A DNA stretch of 64,000 bases, from contig QUAH01000004.1 in NCBI GenBank assembly GCA_003426165.1, positions 131,501 through 195,500 on the forward strand, in the 5' to 3' direction. Below the pieces are notes generated by a model. That model ran no database searches. It was not told the DNA's origin and saw only the letters and a list, made by a program, of their open reading frames with translations. Shown here piece after piece: positions 29,139 through 37,848 of the stretch; within the stretch, counting starts at the first letter, position 1; every line of letters begins with the position of its first letter. The translations under genes were made by a program, and so were the position numbers. The stretch comes from Candidatus Saccharicenans subterraneus (lineage in GTDB: Bacteria > Acidobacteriota > Aminicenantia > Aminicenantales > Saccharicenantaceae).

Positions 29139-29518
29139 CAGTCAACCTTCCTTGACTCCACCAGTTCCAACAACCTGGCCGCAGTCCTGCTCACCGCCTG
29201 CTCAAAGTTACTTTCGGCAGTCTTCAGTATCTCGGCTTTCTCGGCCTCGGCCTGCTGGCTTATGGTCCCGGCCTCGGTCCTGGCTTTTTCCACCATTTCT
29301 TTCTTCAACTGTTCGGCCTGCTTTCTGGCTTCAGCCAGCATTCTTTTCCGGGCTTCTTCCGACTCTTCGGCCGCCTGCTTCACCAGGTTGGGAGCGGTCC
29401 GGGTCCGGGCTTCTTCCACCATCTGCCGGGCCCGCTCCTCGGCTTCCCTGACCTGTTGCAGGGCCTGCCAGGCCTCATCCCGGGCCGGGGTTTCTGACTT
29501 TAATTCTTTTTCTTCCAT
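29138..29518 (-). CDS. ntpG: V/A-type ATP synthase subunit G/H, coiled-coil peripheral stalk
   Basis: 126 residues from ATG 29518; the track start (29542) is a TTG. Almost entirely charged coiled-coil (ALQQVREAEERARQMVEEAR, AEARKQAEQLKKEMVEKART). This is the usual look of the short stalk partner of subunit E, and first place in the operon is where Thermus atpG lies. The sequence itself is low-complexity, so the call leans on context. Confidence 0.8.
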
Positions 29519-29549
29519 GGCTCTATCCGCCTTTGATTTCAAAAATCAT

Positions 29550-29577
29550 ATTATATCTTAGTCGCCGGCCATTTGAA
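29550..29577 (-). promoter_or_regulatory. Putative promoter of the V-ATPase operon
   Basis: Minus-strand TTCAAA (29572-29577), 16-bp spacer, TATAAT (29550-29555), a consensus -10. The start point would be near 29543, about 25 nt ahead of the ntpG ATG. Confidence 0.45.
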
Positions 29578-29624
29578 TCTTTTTCGTCCTGATTTTGAGA
29601 CCGGCCGGACTGGCCGGCTTCGGC

Positions 29625-30398
29625 TCAGGCCATAATTTCCCGGTAGAGGTAATAAGCTTTTTCCGGCAACTTTTTCTTCTGCCAGCTTTCGGCCAGGGAA
29701 AATATCTTCGAGCCCGGCTCCAGCGGTGGCAGGTTAAATTCCAGGAAAGCCCCGGCCTCCGCCAGTTGTCTTAAAAAATGATAGGACTGGCCACGGTCGA
29801 TATGAATGACCGGGCGGCCTCCGTATTTTTTTATTTCTTTCAGCAGGTCCAGGATCATGATTTCTGCGTCTTCTTCAAGATTCTTGTTAGAAACATGAAG
29901 CCAGCAGTTCTTTAGACAGACCTGGACCAGATTTTCTTCCGGTTTCTTATGATGATAATAGACAAGAGCGCCCCGGCTCCGACTGACCTCCTCGGCCAGG
30001 CGGGCCAGGGTTTCCAGCGGCCTGTCTTTTTCCCGGCCGGAAACATAAATCGCCTGAAAAAGCTCTACATTATTCCAGAGTCCCGATTCCTCCTTAAGCT
30101 CGCCCTGAAGGAAATAGAAAAGGCCGCAACCCAGGGGCTTTAAGGCAAGACTGATATGGTTCAAGACCTGAAAATCAGGCCGGGAAGCATCGGAAGTATA
30201 AAGAGAAAATGGAAATTCTCCAAGCCATTCCAGTTCCTCGGGAGACAGGCGGCCGGTGTCCAGCAGGGATACCCGGATTTTTCCGGTCACGCTTTTTTCC
30301 AGGATGTCCTTAAGGGGTGATAGATCGTACAGGTCATCCCTCAGGATCAAACGGCTGCCTTTCGGCATCCGTGCCAGCTGAAGTTCCAGGTTTTCCAT
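29625..30398 (-). CDS. Uncharacterised cytoplasmic protein
   Basis: 257 residues from ATG 30398; the track begins two codons earlier at a TTG. I do not recognise the family. No signal peptide or transmembrane helix. The N-terminus alternates charged helices and strands (KGSRLILRDDLYDLSPLKDI). A central AEEVSRSRGALVYYHHKK and a C-terminal helix (SLAESWQKKKLPEKAYYLYREI) resembling one TPR-like unit are the notable segments. It lies 106 nt upstream of the V-ATPase operon on the same strand, but a promoter sits in between, so co-function is not implied. Composition is like its neighbours. Confidence 0.6.
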   Translation of the reverse strand: MENLELQLARMPKGSRLILRDDLYDLSPLKDILEKSVTGKIRVSLLDTGRLSPEELEWLGEFPFSLYTSDASRPDFQVLNHISLALKPLGCGLFYFLQGELKEESGLWNNVELFQAIYVSGREKDRPLETLARLAEEVSRSRGALVYYHHKKPEENLVQVCLKNCWLHVSNKNLEEDAEIMILDLLKEIKKYGGRPVIHIDRGQSYHFLRQLAEAGAFLEFNLPPLEPGSKIFSLAESWQKKKLPEKAYYLYREIMA

Positions 30399-30635
30399 GG
30401 TCAAGGAATATAAAACTTAACATCTAAGTCGGGTTATGTCAATGATACGGGGAAGGTCGGTCACGGACAATTTGCTCCAACTTTCCACCCGGGCCCAAAG
30501 CCGGCGGGAGAAAAAGGATTCACTCTTCAAAATATTTAAGCTGGGCCAGGGCAAAATCAGGTTGCAAACCTAAATATCTCTAATCCTGGCATCCGGGACC
30601 TGACCGGTACCAATGAGACACCCTGAAAGTGGCGA

Positions 30636-31343
30636 TTATTCGACGACGTAGCTGATGACCAGAAGAAGCTGGCGGCTGCGGACCCGGGCCGGGCTGACCC
30701 CGGGCTCTGTTACTAACCCATTATACAGGTTGGCCAGCCCGAGCTCGTATCGGCACTCGACCGCTACCCTTCTCCTGTTGACGGCCGCCTCGAATCCCAG
30801 CCCCAGGACCAGGGCCAGGTCCATCTTGCCGGTGTAGCCTTTTATGTCCGCTTCCTCAACTTTCTCGAATATCCGGCTGGCTTCGGCCCTGTGGAAAAGC
30901 TGGTAACGATGGGACAGGATAAAGGAAGGGTTCAGTCCGGCCAGAATAAACGGACGCGATTTTTTCCATAGGTGCCCCCTGAGGAGCAGGGGAAAGGAAA
31001 GCTCTCTCATTTGAAACTCATAACGGTAGGAATCAAAGAAGCCGGTGTCGAAACGGTACTGCCCCCCGGTTTCTTTATAGAGCACATCAACCTCAAGCTC
31101 CAGTATCCGCGATAGGGCAAACTCCAGGCCCAGGCCGCCGAAGAAAGAAAACCGGCTATTCCGGAAGGGATTCAGGGTGCTGCCATCATCCAAGAGAGGG
31201 GGATAATTGCCGGAAAAAGGGCCGGGCCAGGGCCGGGAATAGCTGGAAAAAATCGGCCCGAGCATTCTCTTGAATTCAGCCGCTTCGAGTGAGCCCAGCA
31301 ACAGGAAAATCATTAAAATTGAAAACCATGCCCTCTTTTTCAT
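30636..31343 (-). CDS. Outer-membrane beta-barrel protein, PorT-like (exported)
   Basis: 235 residues. Signal peptide MKKRAWFSILMIFLLLGSLEA is cleaved near residue 21. The rest alternates amphipathic strands (RFSFFGGLGLEFALSRILELEV, FPLLLRGHLW, MDLALVLGLGFEAAVNRRRVAVECRYELGLANL, ending QLLLVISYVVE with a terminal hydrophobic strand), as expected for an 8-stranded barrel with the PorT/OmpW-like outline. Function is unknown; adhesion, envelope assembly or simple structural roles are possible. Single gene with ggagg upstream of the ATG. Confidence 0.7.
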   Translation of the reverse strand: MKKRAWFSILMIFLLLGSLEAAEFKRMLGPIFSSYSRPWPGPFSGNYPPLLDDGSTLNPFRNSRFSFFGGLGLEFALSRILELEVDVLYKETGGQYRFDTGFFDSYRYEFQMRELSFPLLLRGHLWKKSRPFILAGLNPSFILSHRYQLFHRAEASRIFEKVEEADIKGYTGKMDLALVLGLGFEAAVNRRRVAVECRYELGLANLYNGLVTEPGVSPARVRSRQLLLVISYVVE

Positions 31344-31479
31344 CCTGGCCTCCAGCCAGACACCTGAATGACCTGCAGGTATAACTTCTTGATAGGCCGG
31401 CCTTAAAAACCGGCATTAAAAAAATATATTCCACTTTGGCCTTTGTCAATTGCCGGCCCGGTTCTGTTCTTAATTGGGG

Positions 31480-31508
31480 TTGAGAGGCGGGGCGGTCTGG
31501 GGTATGAT
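31480..31508 (+). promoter_or_regulatory. Promoter of queCDE
   Basis: TTGAGA (31480-31485), 17-bp spacer, TATGAT (31503-31508). The predicted start near 31515 gives a leader of about 17 nt to the queC ATG. That is too short for a preQ1 riboswitch, and I see none. Confidence 0.55.
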
Positions 31509-31531
31509 TTAGCCGTTCAGGTTAATCAGCA

Positions 31532-32278
31532 ATGAAAAGAATGCCTCGGTCTGGCCACAGCTCCGCAGTTGAGATTTCAAAGCCTAGGGCCTGCCTGGTG
31601 CTGCTTTCTGGCGGAATTGACTCCACCACCGCCCTTCACTGGGCACTTAGGCGATATGGCCGGGTACAGCCGGTGATCTTCGATTACGGACAGCGGCACC
31701 GGGTGGAGATTGAGATGGCCAGGAAGACCTGTGCCCGGCTGGGGCTGAGGCCAAGAACCATCAAAGTTGACCTCCGCCAGGTCGGTGGTTCAGCCCTGAC
31801 CGACAAAAAATTATCCGTTCCACAATTCAAGAAGCCTGAAGATATAAAAAAGGGCTTGCCGGCCACCTACGTCCCCTTTCGCAACGGAATATTCATCTCG
31901 CTGGCTGCGGCCCTGGGTGAAAGCCTGGGGATTTTTGATATTGTTTGCGGATTTAACGTCATCGACTCTCCCAATTACCCTGACACCACGGCTGCTTTTG
32001 TCAGGGCCATGAACAGAACGATAAACACGGGGACAGGGGCAATATTCGGCCAAAAAAGGTTCAGGATAATAGCACCATTCATCAACATGAAAAAATCTGA
32101 AATAATAAGGTTAGGCTTAAAAATGGGCGCTGATTATTCTTATTCCATAACCTGCTATGCGGGCCGGGAAGTGCCCTGCCTCCGCTGCTCGGCCTGCCTG
32201 CTCCGGGCCAGGGCCTGGAAAGAAGCCGGACAGGAAGACCATTTGCTGGCACGCCTTAAAAAGGAGGGAAAAATATGA
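31532..32278 (+). CDS. queC: 7-cyano-7-deazaguanine synthase QueC
   Basis: 248 residues. It converts 7-carboxy-7-deazaguanine plus ammonia and ATP to preQ0 in queuosine synthesis. PP-loop SGGIDSTTALHWAL at residues about 27-40, DYGQRHRVE, GFNVIDSPNYPDT, and the zinc site CYAGREVPCLRCSACLLR near the C-terminus are complete. A 20-residue N-terminal extension precedes the core. It overlaps queD by 4 nt. Confidence 0.97.
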   Translation: MKRMPRSGHSSAVEISKPRACLVLLSGGIDSTTALHWALRRYGRVQPVIFDYGQRHRVEIEMARKTCARLGLRPRTIKVDLRQVGGSALTDKKLSVPQFKKPEDIKKGLPATYVPFRNGIFISLAAALGESLGIFDIVCGFNVIDSPNYPDTTAAFVRAMNRTINTGTGAIFGQKRFRIIAPFINMKKSEIIRLGLKMGADYSYSITCYAGREVPCLRCSACLLRARAWKEAGQEDHLLARLKKEGKI

Positions 32279-32619
32279 GCTGGAAACTTAAAGTCCGGGA
32301 TAAATTTTCCGCGGCTCATTACCTGCGGGAATATAAAGGGAAATGCGAAAAGCTCCACGGCCACACTTTCCAGGTGGAAGTGGAAATCACAGTCAAAGAA
32401 CTGGACAACACCGGGATTGGAATTGACTTTACAGAGATAAAAAAGAAGCTGGCAGAAATCCTGCCGGACCACACCCTGCTGAATGAAGCTTTTAACTTCA
32501 ACCCGTCGGCCGAGAACCTGGCCCGCGAAATATACAGGAGGATGAAAGAATTCTATCCGGTGACCGCGGTCACGGTCTGGGAGTCGGAGGATGCTGCCGC
32601 CACCTACACTGAAGATTAG
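32275..32619 (+). CDS. queD: 6-carboxy-5,6,7,8-tetrahydropterin synthase QueD
   Basis: 114 residues, typical short QueD. It converts dihydroneopterin triphosphate to 6-carboxytetrahydropterin, the substrate of QueE. Zinc histidines and catalytic Cys are in FSAAHYLREYKGKCEKLHGHTF (CxxxHGH), with the DHTLLNE motif following and a C-terminal VWESEDAAATY carrying the pterin-anchoring Glu. It overlaps queC by 4 nt and queE by 29 nt. Confidence 0.96.
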   Translation: MSWKLKVRDKFSAAHYLREYKGKCEKLHGHTFQVEVEITVKELDNTGIGIDFTEIKKKLAEILPDHTLLNEAFNFNPSAENLAREIYRRMKEFYPVTAVTVWESEDAAATYTED

Positions 32620-33220
32620 CGAGATTTTCTTCTCGGCTGCGGGGGAGGGCCTGCGCCAGGGGCAGCCGACTATTTTCGTTCGTTTCTCCGGATGTAACCT
32701 CCGCTGTTCCTTCTGCGACACGAAGTATGCCTGGAAGGGAGGAAAAGAGCTTCTACCAGAAGAAATCCTGGATAGAATTGCGCCCCTCAAGAACAGGTAT
32801 AAAACAAACTGGGTTTGCCTGACCGGCGGGGAACCGCTGCTGCAGGATGTCGGGGCATTGGTTCGCCTGCTGAGACGAGTCAGCTTCCGGGTTCATATTG
32901 AAACCAACGGAACCCGGCCCGTGCCGGTTAAACCCGACTGGCTGACCGTTTCGCCAAAGCCGCCTGTTTATAAAATTACCTCCGATTGCCTTCGGCTGGC
33001 CTCCGAAGTCAAGCTGGTGGTCACCAGGAGTCTGAAGCCGGGAGAAATCGGGAGAATAAGGGAGAAGTTTTCTGAAAACATCCCGCTCCTGCTCCAGCCC
33101 CAATCCCACGCCGCCTGGAGTTATAAGAAAGCCTGGAAGCTCTACATTCAGGCTATCCAGGAAGGTCTGCCTAATATCAGGCTGTCCGGCCAGCTCCATA
33201 AAATCTACGGAATAAAATAG
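32591..33220 (+). CDS. queE: 7-carboxy-7-deazaguanine synthase QueE
   Basis: 209 residues. A radical-SAM enzyme forming the 7-deazapurine ring. Motif CNLRCSFCDTKYAW lies at residues about 35-48, a CxxxCxxC, with ISEIFFSAAGEGLRQGQPTIFVRFSG upstream (substrate-binding loop typical of QueE) and CLTGGEPLLQ. The ATG at 32591 overlaps queD and has cggagg just upstream. With queC and queD it gives the full GTP-derived path to preQ0 except folE, and queF lies 1.1 kb away. Confidence 0.95.
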   Translation: MLPPPTLKISEIFFSAAGEGLRQGQPTIFVRFSGCNLRCSFCDTKYAWKGGKELLPEEILDRIAPLKNRYKTNWVCLTGGEPLLQDVGALVRLLRRVSFRVHIETNGTRPVPVKPDWLTVSPKPPVYKITSDCLRLASEVKLVVTRSLKPGEIGRIREKFSENIPLLLQPQSHAAWSYKKAWKLYIQAIQEGLPNIRLSGQLHKIYGIK

Positions 33221-33222
33221 CG

Positions 33223-34272
33223 CTACTGGGTTTTTTTCTTGAAGAGATGGTGGCCGTTGCGGGTCAGGTAAACGCCGAAGAAAATTACCAGGGCGCTCAG
33301 GACCTGGAGCCAGCTTATCCGGTCCCCCAGGAAGATTACCGCGGAAAGGACGCCGAAGACGGGAGTCAAATTGCTGTAAACTCCGGTTCTGGCTCCGCCC
33401 ACCCGCTCCACCGACTTATACCAGACGACAAACCCGAAGACCAGGGCCAGGGAGCCAGAATAGACCAGTCCCAGCCAGCCGCCCGGAGTCACCCGCGAAA
33501 AATCGGCCCTGGAAAATTCCCTCCAGGCAAAGGGCAGGTAAAAAGCCGTCCCGATGATGTTGGTCAGCCCGGCCAGCTTGGTGGGCGAAATTTTCTTCAG
33601 CACAGGCCGGGCAAAAATTGTGTAAAAGGCCCACATCAGGCCGGCCAGCAGAATCAGGAAAACGCCGGAGACTTCGGCCCCCTTCAGGTTAAAGCCGTTG
33701 GGCCGGCCCAGGACTATTCCATAAAAGCCGATAACCGATAGCACTATTCCCAGCCAGCCGGTCCAGCGCAGCCGCTCCAGGCCGAAAGCTGTGCTCAGGA
33801 CGGCGATAAAAATTGGTGTCATGGCATTACCCATGGAAACCAGCGAAGCTGAAGTCCGGCTCAGCCCGGTAATGAAAAACACCTGGTAAAGGGTGATGCC
33901 GGTCAGGGCCAGGAATACCACCCGCGGCAGGTCCTTCCGGCTGATGGCAAAACCTTCGCGGCTGCGCCAGATGATGAAGGCATAGATCAGGGCCGAAAAC
34001 AAGAACCGGGCCAGGTTAAAAGCATGAGGCGAAAGCGCGGAAAACGACACCTTGATAACCGAAACATTCGCCCCCCAGACCATGGTGGTCAGGAGCATCA
34101 GCAGGTCGGTCAGGCCAAAGGCCGGGGGGCGCTCGGCCCCAGGCTTAGAGCTTACCGCGTTTCTATCGACCGAAGAGCCGGGCTGTCCGGGAGCTGACGA
34201 CTCCGAACCCGAATCACCGCCGAGGCCAACCGGCTCGTTCTGGTTTTTTATAATCGTATTCTCTCTTTCCAT
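33223..34272 (-). CDS. EamA/DMT-superfamily permease
   Basis: 349 residues. The first about 52 residues are hydrophilic and disordered (SESSAPGQPGSSVDRN); the rest is ten predicted transmembrane helices in two EamA repeats, each about 130 residues (LLMLLTTMVWGANVSVIKV and FLILLAGLMWAFYTIFARPV). Such carriers export or import small metabolites or amino acids. It lies tail-to-tail with queE (2 nt gap) and downstream of queF on the same strand, so it could move a queuosine intermediate, but nothing in the sequence proves this; known Q-precursor carriers (YhhQ/QPTR) are another family. Confidence 0.88.
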   Translation of the reverse strand: MERENTIIKNQNEPVGLGGDSGSESSAPGQPGSSVDRNAVSSKPGAERPPAFGLTDLLMLLTTMVWGANVSVIKVSFSALSPHAFNLARFLFSALIYAFIIWRSREGFAISRKDLPRVVFLALTGITLYQVFFITGLSRTSASLVSMGNAMTPIFIAVLSTAFGLERLRWTGWLGIVLSVIGFYGIVLGRPNGFNLKGAEVSGVFLILLAGLMWAFYTIFARPVLKKISPTKLAGLTNIIGTAFYLPFAWREFSRADFSRVTPGGWLGLVYSGSLALVFGFVVWYKSVERVGGARTGVYSNLTPVFGVLSAVIFLGDRISWLQVLSALVIFFGVYLTRNGHHLFKKKTQ

Positions 34273-34311
34273 ATTTATTATTGCTAAATTTAAGGGTAGG
34301 AACTTACCTCG

Positions 34312-34719
34312 TCAGCCCCGGGGGTAGCGGGCTTCAACCGTGGATTTCAGGCCGCCCCGCGGGGTGAACTCTCCCCTGACCAGGGCCTTCTTCGGCTTAC
34401 AGGCCCTGACCACATCTTCCAGGATGCGGTTGACGGCGTTTTCATAGAATATGCCCAGGTTGCGGTAAGCCAGGATGTACATCTTCAGGGACTTGAGCTC
34501 GATAACCTTCTTGTCCGGAACGTACCACAGGGTAACCTTGCCGTAGTCGGGCAGCCCGGTCTTGGGGCAGACCGAGGTATATTCCGGAATTTCAATGGTA
34601 ATCTCGTAATCCGGAAACTGGTTGGGAAAGGTCTGAAGCTCGGGCAGCCTGGTTTTGAGCCCGGCCCGGGCTTCTTTTTCCCCATATTCTAACTTCTGAG
34701 TCGCTTTCTTACCGGCCAT
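34312..34719 (-). CDS. queF: NADPH-dependent 7-cyano-7-deazaguanine reductase QueF
   Basis: 135 residues from ATG 34719 with gagaagg upstream; the track start is a GTG four codons earlier. Short, unimodular QueF that reduces preQ0 to preQ1. The thioimide Cys and context are in YTSVCPKTGLPDYG and the signature IELKSLKMYILAYRN (ExKSLKxY). The C-terminal HG/RGG segment reads GEFTPRGGLKS. It completes the preQ1 set with queCDE across the permease gene. Confidence 0.95.
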   Translation of the reverse strand: MAGKKATQKLEYGEKEARAGLKTRLPELQTFPNQFPDYEITIEIPEYTSVCPKTGLPDYGKVTLWYVPDKKVIELKSLKMYILAYRNLGIFYENAVNRILEDVVRACKPKKALVRGEFTPRGGLKSTVEARYPRG

Positions 34720-34756
34720 TTTCCTTCTCACCTAAATGATTAATTTTCAGTCATTA

Positions 34757-34785
34757 ATGATAGCCCAAATCGGGATTTCCGGCAA
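34757..34785 (-). promoter_or_regulatory. Putative promoter of queF
   Basis: Minus-strand TTGCCG (34780-34785), 17-bp spacer, TATCAT (34757-34762). Predicted leader about 31 nt before the queF ATG. Confidence 0.45.
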
Positions 34786-34988
34786 CCCACGAATTGCCTC
34801 ACTTAAAATCTATTTGAAAGCGATTCGTTGCCTCACGAAAAAATCTACACGAAATAATTCGGGAGAGGTATTAAGAATCGCGGTGAGATTAGTCAGGAAA
34901 CGAGGTTATGGGGTTCAAGATGCGAATTAAGAGAGCGACTTAAATGATTTGTTTCAGAGGCCTCAGTGGGTTCCCAGGAAGTGTCATT

Positions 34989-35016
34989 TTGTAAAGACCG
35001 GGAATTCTATTATAAT
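34989..35016 (+). promoter_or_regulatory. Putative promoter of the DUF6485 gene
   Basis: TTGTAA (34989-34994), 16-bp spacer, TATAAT (35011-35016). The start point is near 35023, about 50 nt before the ATG at 35074. This position also argues against the track start at 34966. Confidence 0.5.
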
Positions 35017-35073
35017 CATCGGGCACCTGATTTTTCAGCCTTTCAGGCGGCAAACTGTCAAGGAGGAGAAGGA

Positions 35074-35277
35074 ATGGCCGAATGCCGGGTGGAAAAGAAC
35101 CTGAAAAGATGCAACTGCTCCTGGGAACCCTGCGAGCGCAAGGGAATCTGCTGCGAGTGCCTGGTCTATCACTGGAGCCACCGGGAGCTTCCGGCCTGCT
35201 TTTTCCCGGATGATGTTGAAAAAACTTACGACCGCTCCCTGGAGAGGTTCATAGAAGTATACAGGAACAAGAAGTAG
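35074..35277 (+). CDS. Small cysteine-rich protein, DUF6485-like
   Basis: 67 residues from ATG 35074, which has a strong aaggaggagaagg site; the track start lies upstream of the promoter. Seven cysteines in a pattern CNCSWEPCERKGICCECLVYH followed by ELPACFFPDD. The conserved order of Cys pairs and the ELPACFFP segment match the DUF6485 group of small cytoplasmic proteins, which I recall as widespread in anaerobes with no known role. Metal binding is likely from the Cys spacing (inference). Confidence 0.75.
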   Translation: MAECRVEKNLKRCNCSWEPCERKGICCECLVYHWSHRELPACFFPDDVEKTYDRSLERFIEVYRNKK

Positions 35278-35559
35278 ACAATAGAAAACGGCCGGGGCCA
35301 TTCTCGGCTTTACCTGTGCCCTAAACCGCATCAACCCATTAAAAAATCCCTCATAAAAGGATACTTGGCCGTGTTTTTATAATCAATAAACCCGGGTCAG
35401 ATTTCTTGGTAAGAGTAATTTCCTTTCGCTACATTACGTTGTTTGTCTCGATAACACGGGTAGTTAGCTGAAATCTATAAGAGATGAATGTCCAGGGCCC
35501 AGCTCCAGGCCAAAACACTTCAAGCAGAAGGTCAGCCTGGCCTGGATACGATCCCCCGC

Positions 35560-36012
35560 TCAGGAAGTATGGTCGTGGGTGATGCGCCAGCCTTCGGGAA
35601 AACGCTTCAGAATCAGCGTGAACACGCCGCCCTTCTTTTCTTCCTTAATGGTAACGCTCCACCTGCCCAGGACCAGGGCATGATCGCGGCCAAGAACTTT
35701 AACTTCCAGGTCGGAGAAATCGAGCTGGCCCATTTTGTCGCCCGAATAACCTTTCTTATACCTTTCCAGAAGTGTCTCCCAGCCCCGGACCCGGTTGGCC
35801 CCGGACTGAAAGGTCAGCTGGTCCGACTTCCAGTAATATGCCATGTACCCTTCCAGGTCGCCCCTGTTCCAGGCTTCCTTCTGAAGTTCCAGAACCTTAA
35901 TGACCTCGGCTGCTTCCGCCGGGGCCTGTGCCTGATCCCGGCAGCCGGACGAAATGAGCGGCAAGATCATCGATACGAGTAAAATAACGACCCGGCCTGA
36001 CTTTCCTTTCAT
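35560..36012 (-). CDS. NTF2-like (SnoaL/DUF4440-type) lipoprotein
   Basis: 150 residues. Lipoprotein signal with lipobox ISSGC (Cys24). The mature part (about 38-150) follows the NTF2-like cone fold typical of DUF4440 proteins: VLELQKEAWNRGDLEGYMAYYWKSD, WETLLERYKKGY, LGRWSVTIKEEKKGGVFTLILKRFPEGWRITHDHTS. These domains bind small ligands or act as structural modules; no catalytic residues are evident. A good aggaggcg site precedes the ATG. Monocistronic. Confidence 0.82.
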   Translation of the reverse strand: MKGKSGRVVILLVSMILPLISSGCRDQAQAPAEAAEVIKVLELQKEAWNRGDLEGYMAYYWKSDQLTFQSGANRVRGWETLLERYKKGYSGDKMGQLDFSDLEVKVLGRDHALVLGRWSVTIKEEKKGGVFTLILKRFPEGWRITHDHTS

Positions 36013-36175
36013 TGAGCGCCTCCTGTTCTGGTTTCCTGATTCTTAATCATGGCCTCGCGGAAACCTGATAGCTGCGATCAGCCCTGCCCCCGATTATATC
36101 CCGGCCAGCCCGGGATGTCTAAAATTTATGGAGCAAGCCGATTATTTCCCCGGGAACAGGGCAGGTCTTAATAAA

Positions 36176-36204
36176 TTGACACCGGGCTTTCGGTGATTTA
36201 TATT
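36176..36204 (+). promoter_or_regulatory. Promoter of the carbonic-anhydrase-like gene
   Basis: TTGACA (36176-36181), exactly 17 bp, TATATT (36199-36204). The start point near 36211 leaves a leader of about 73 nt to the GTG at 36284. Confidence 0.65.
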
Positions 36205-36283
36205 GCCTCACTGAGAACATGGTCCTCGGCAGAATCATTTGCCCCGGCCATGGCTTGCTGGAAATTTCACCCGGAGAGAATGC

Positions 36284-36667
36284 GTGTCTGAAAAAAGATT
36301 CGTAACAGCCATCAACTGCATGGACGGAAGAGTTCAGGACTGCGTCAACCGCTGGATTAAGAATCTCTACCGGGCCGACTACGTTGACGTCATCACCGCC
36401 CCCGGGCCGGTAAAAATCCTGGCCGCCGGAGAGCCGGAGTTCATGCTAACCTCAATCAAGCGCTGCCTGGCCGTTTCAACCGAAAAGCACCACTCGCCGG
36501 CCGTGGCCATCGTCGCCCACCACGACTGTGCCGGTAACCCCCTGTCCAAAGAAGAACAGCTCAGTCAGCTGTACCTGGCCGCCGAGAAAATCAGGGAAAA
36601 CTTTCCGGGACTCAAGGTTCACCTGCTCTGGGTAAACGAAGACTGGCAGGTCGAAGAAGTTATATAA
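36284..36667 (+). CDS. Small carbonic-anhydrase-like protein
   Basis: 127 residues from GTG 36284 (VSEKRFVTAINCMDGRVQ), preceded by ggagag; the track start (36239) is a TTG. The beta-carbonic-anhydrase zinc pattern is present in reduced form: CMDGRVQ near the N-terminus (Cys ligand plus Asp-Arg dyad) and AHHDCAGNP in the middle (His and Cys ligands). True beta-class enzymes have about 200 residues, so this is a minimal relative whose activity is uncertain. It is 15 nt upstream of a radical-SAM gene on the same strand, so co-transcription is likely. Confidence 0.72.
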   Translation: MSEKRFVTAINCMDGRVQDCVNRWIKNLYRADYVDVITAPGPVKILAAGEPEFMLTSIKRCLAVSTEKHHSPAVAIVAHHDCAGNPLSKEEQLSQLYLAAEKIRENFPGLKVHLLWVNEDWQVEEVI

Positions 36668-36682
36668 TAGCTGGGAAGAGAC

Positions 36683-37618
36683 ATGAACGATAAAGGGTTC
36701 CCCCACCTGTATGGGCCGGTGCCGTCAAGGCGCCTGGGGTATTCTCTCGGGGTGGACTTGCTCCCCTTCAAGACCTGCAGCCTGGGTTGTGTTTATTGCC
36801 AGCTGGGACGTACTAAGAAAGCCACAATCAGGCGCGGCCAATTCTTTTCAGCCAAACAAATCCTGCAAGAAGTGCAAGAATTTTTAAAGAGTGGAGCCCG
36901 GGTTGATTTCATCACCTTCTCCGGCTCCGGGGAGCCTACCCTGAATAAATCGATCGGCTGGCTGATCAGAAAAATAAAAAAGATGACCGGCGTTCCGGTG
37001 GCTGTACTGACCAACGGCACCCTTCTTTCCCGCCCGGAAGTAAGAAAAGAACTGGCCGCCGCCGACGTGGTTGTGCCCTCGCTCGACGCCGCCAGCCAGG
37101 AAGTCTTTGAAAAAGTTAACAGGCCGCATCCCTCGCTACGGGCGGAGAAGATTATAGACGGTCTGGTTAAATTCCGCCGCCAGTTCAAGGGGCAGCTCTG
37201 GCTGGAAATCCTGCTGGTAAGAGGAATCAACGACGCCCCGGCCCATCTTAAGAAGCTCAAAGCCGCGGTTGAGAAAATAAACCCCGACAAGATCCACCTC
37301 AACACCGTGGTCAGGCCCCCGGCCGAAAGCCGGGCCCGCCCCCTTTCGCCTGAAAAGATGCAGGAAATCAAGAAATTTTTTGGAGAAAAGGCGGAAGTGG
37401 TGGCCAGCTTCAGGAAGAAAGAGCAGGACAGGGCCCCGGAGAACGTTGCCCAGGCGATACTCTCGATTGTCCGCCGGCGCCCGGTCAGCCTGGAAGACCT
37501 GGAGCACTCCCTGGGCCTTACCAGGGAAGAATTGAGCCTTCATCTCCAGCACCTCATGGAACAAAAAAGGGTCAGGATGGTCAGGCATCTTGACCGGGAG
37601 TACTTTGAACCGGCCTGA
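36683..37618 (+). CDS. Radical SAM protein, COG0731-like, with C-terminal winged helix
   Basis: 311 residues. N-terminal HLYGPVPSRRLGYSLGVDLLP, then the cluster motif CSLGCVYCQLGRT (residues about 32-44), ITFSGSGEPTLN and AVLTNGTLL. These mark the group related to wyosine-type enzymes, although bacterial members have no settled function. Residues about 235-311 form a separate winged-helix-like domain (LSIVRRRPVSLEDLEHSLGL, REELSLHLQHLMEQKRVRMV), an unusual addition that could bind DNA/RNA or act as a dimerisation unit. It follows the carbonic-anhydrase-like gene by 15 nt. Confidence 0.8.
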   Translation: MNDKGFPHLYGPVPSRRLGYSLGVDLLPFKTCSLGCVYCQLGRTKKATIRRGQFFSAKQILQEVQEFLKSGARVDFITFSGSGEPTLNKSIGWLIRKIKKMTGVPVAVLTNGTLLSRPEVRKELAAADVVVPSLDAASQEVFEKVNRPHPSLRAEKIIDGLVKFRRQFKGQLWLEILLVRGINDAPAHLKKLKAAVEKINPDKIHLNTVVRPPAESRARPLSPEKMQEIKKFFGEKAEVVASFRKKEQDRAPENVAQAILSIVRRRPVSLEDLEHSLGLTREELSLHLQHLMEQKRVRMVRHLDREYFEPA

Positions 37619-37848
37619 AACCTGTTTATCCCAGCCTGAGCTTGAGCTTTTCCCCTGCTTTTAGTCTCAGAATCCGCCCACTCCAGAAATCAAGCGGGCA
37701 ACCTAACTTCTCTTAAGGAGAGGCCAGGAGTTTCATGCCCATTGCCTGCTGATTTTAGAGCCTTATGAGCCCCCGATTTTATTTCCCGAAATCCGGGCCG
37801 GGGGTTCCGGGAACTAAAGCTTAGCCCAAAATTTTTAAGATAAAAAAT

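Noticed and set aside
31344-31531. preQ1 riboswitch ahead of queC
   Set aside because: No preQ1-I/II core found, and the promoter leaves only about 17 nt of leader.
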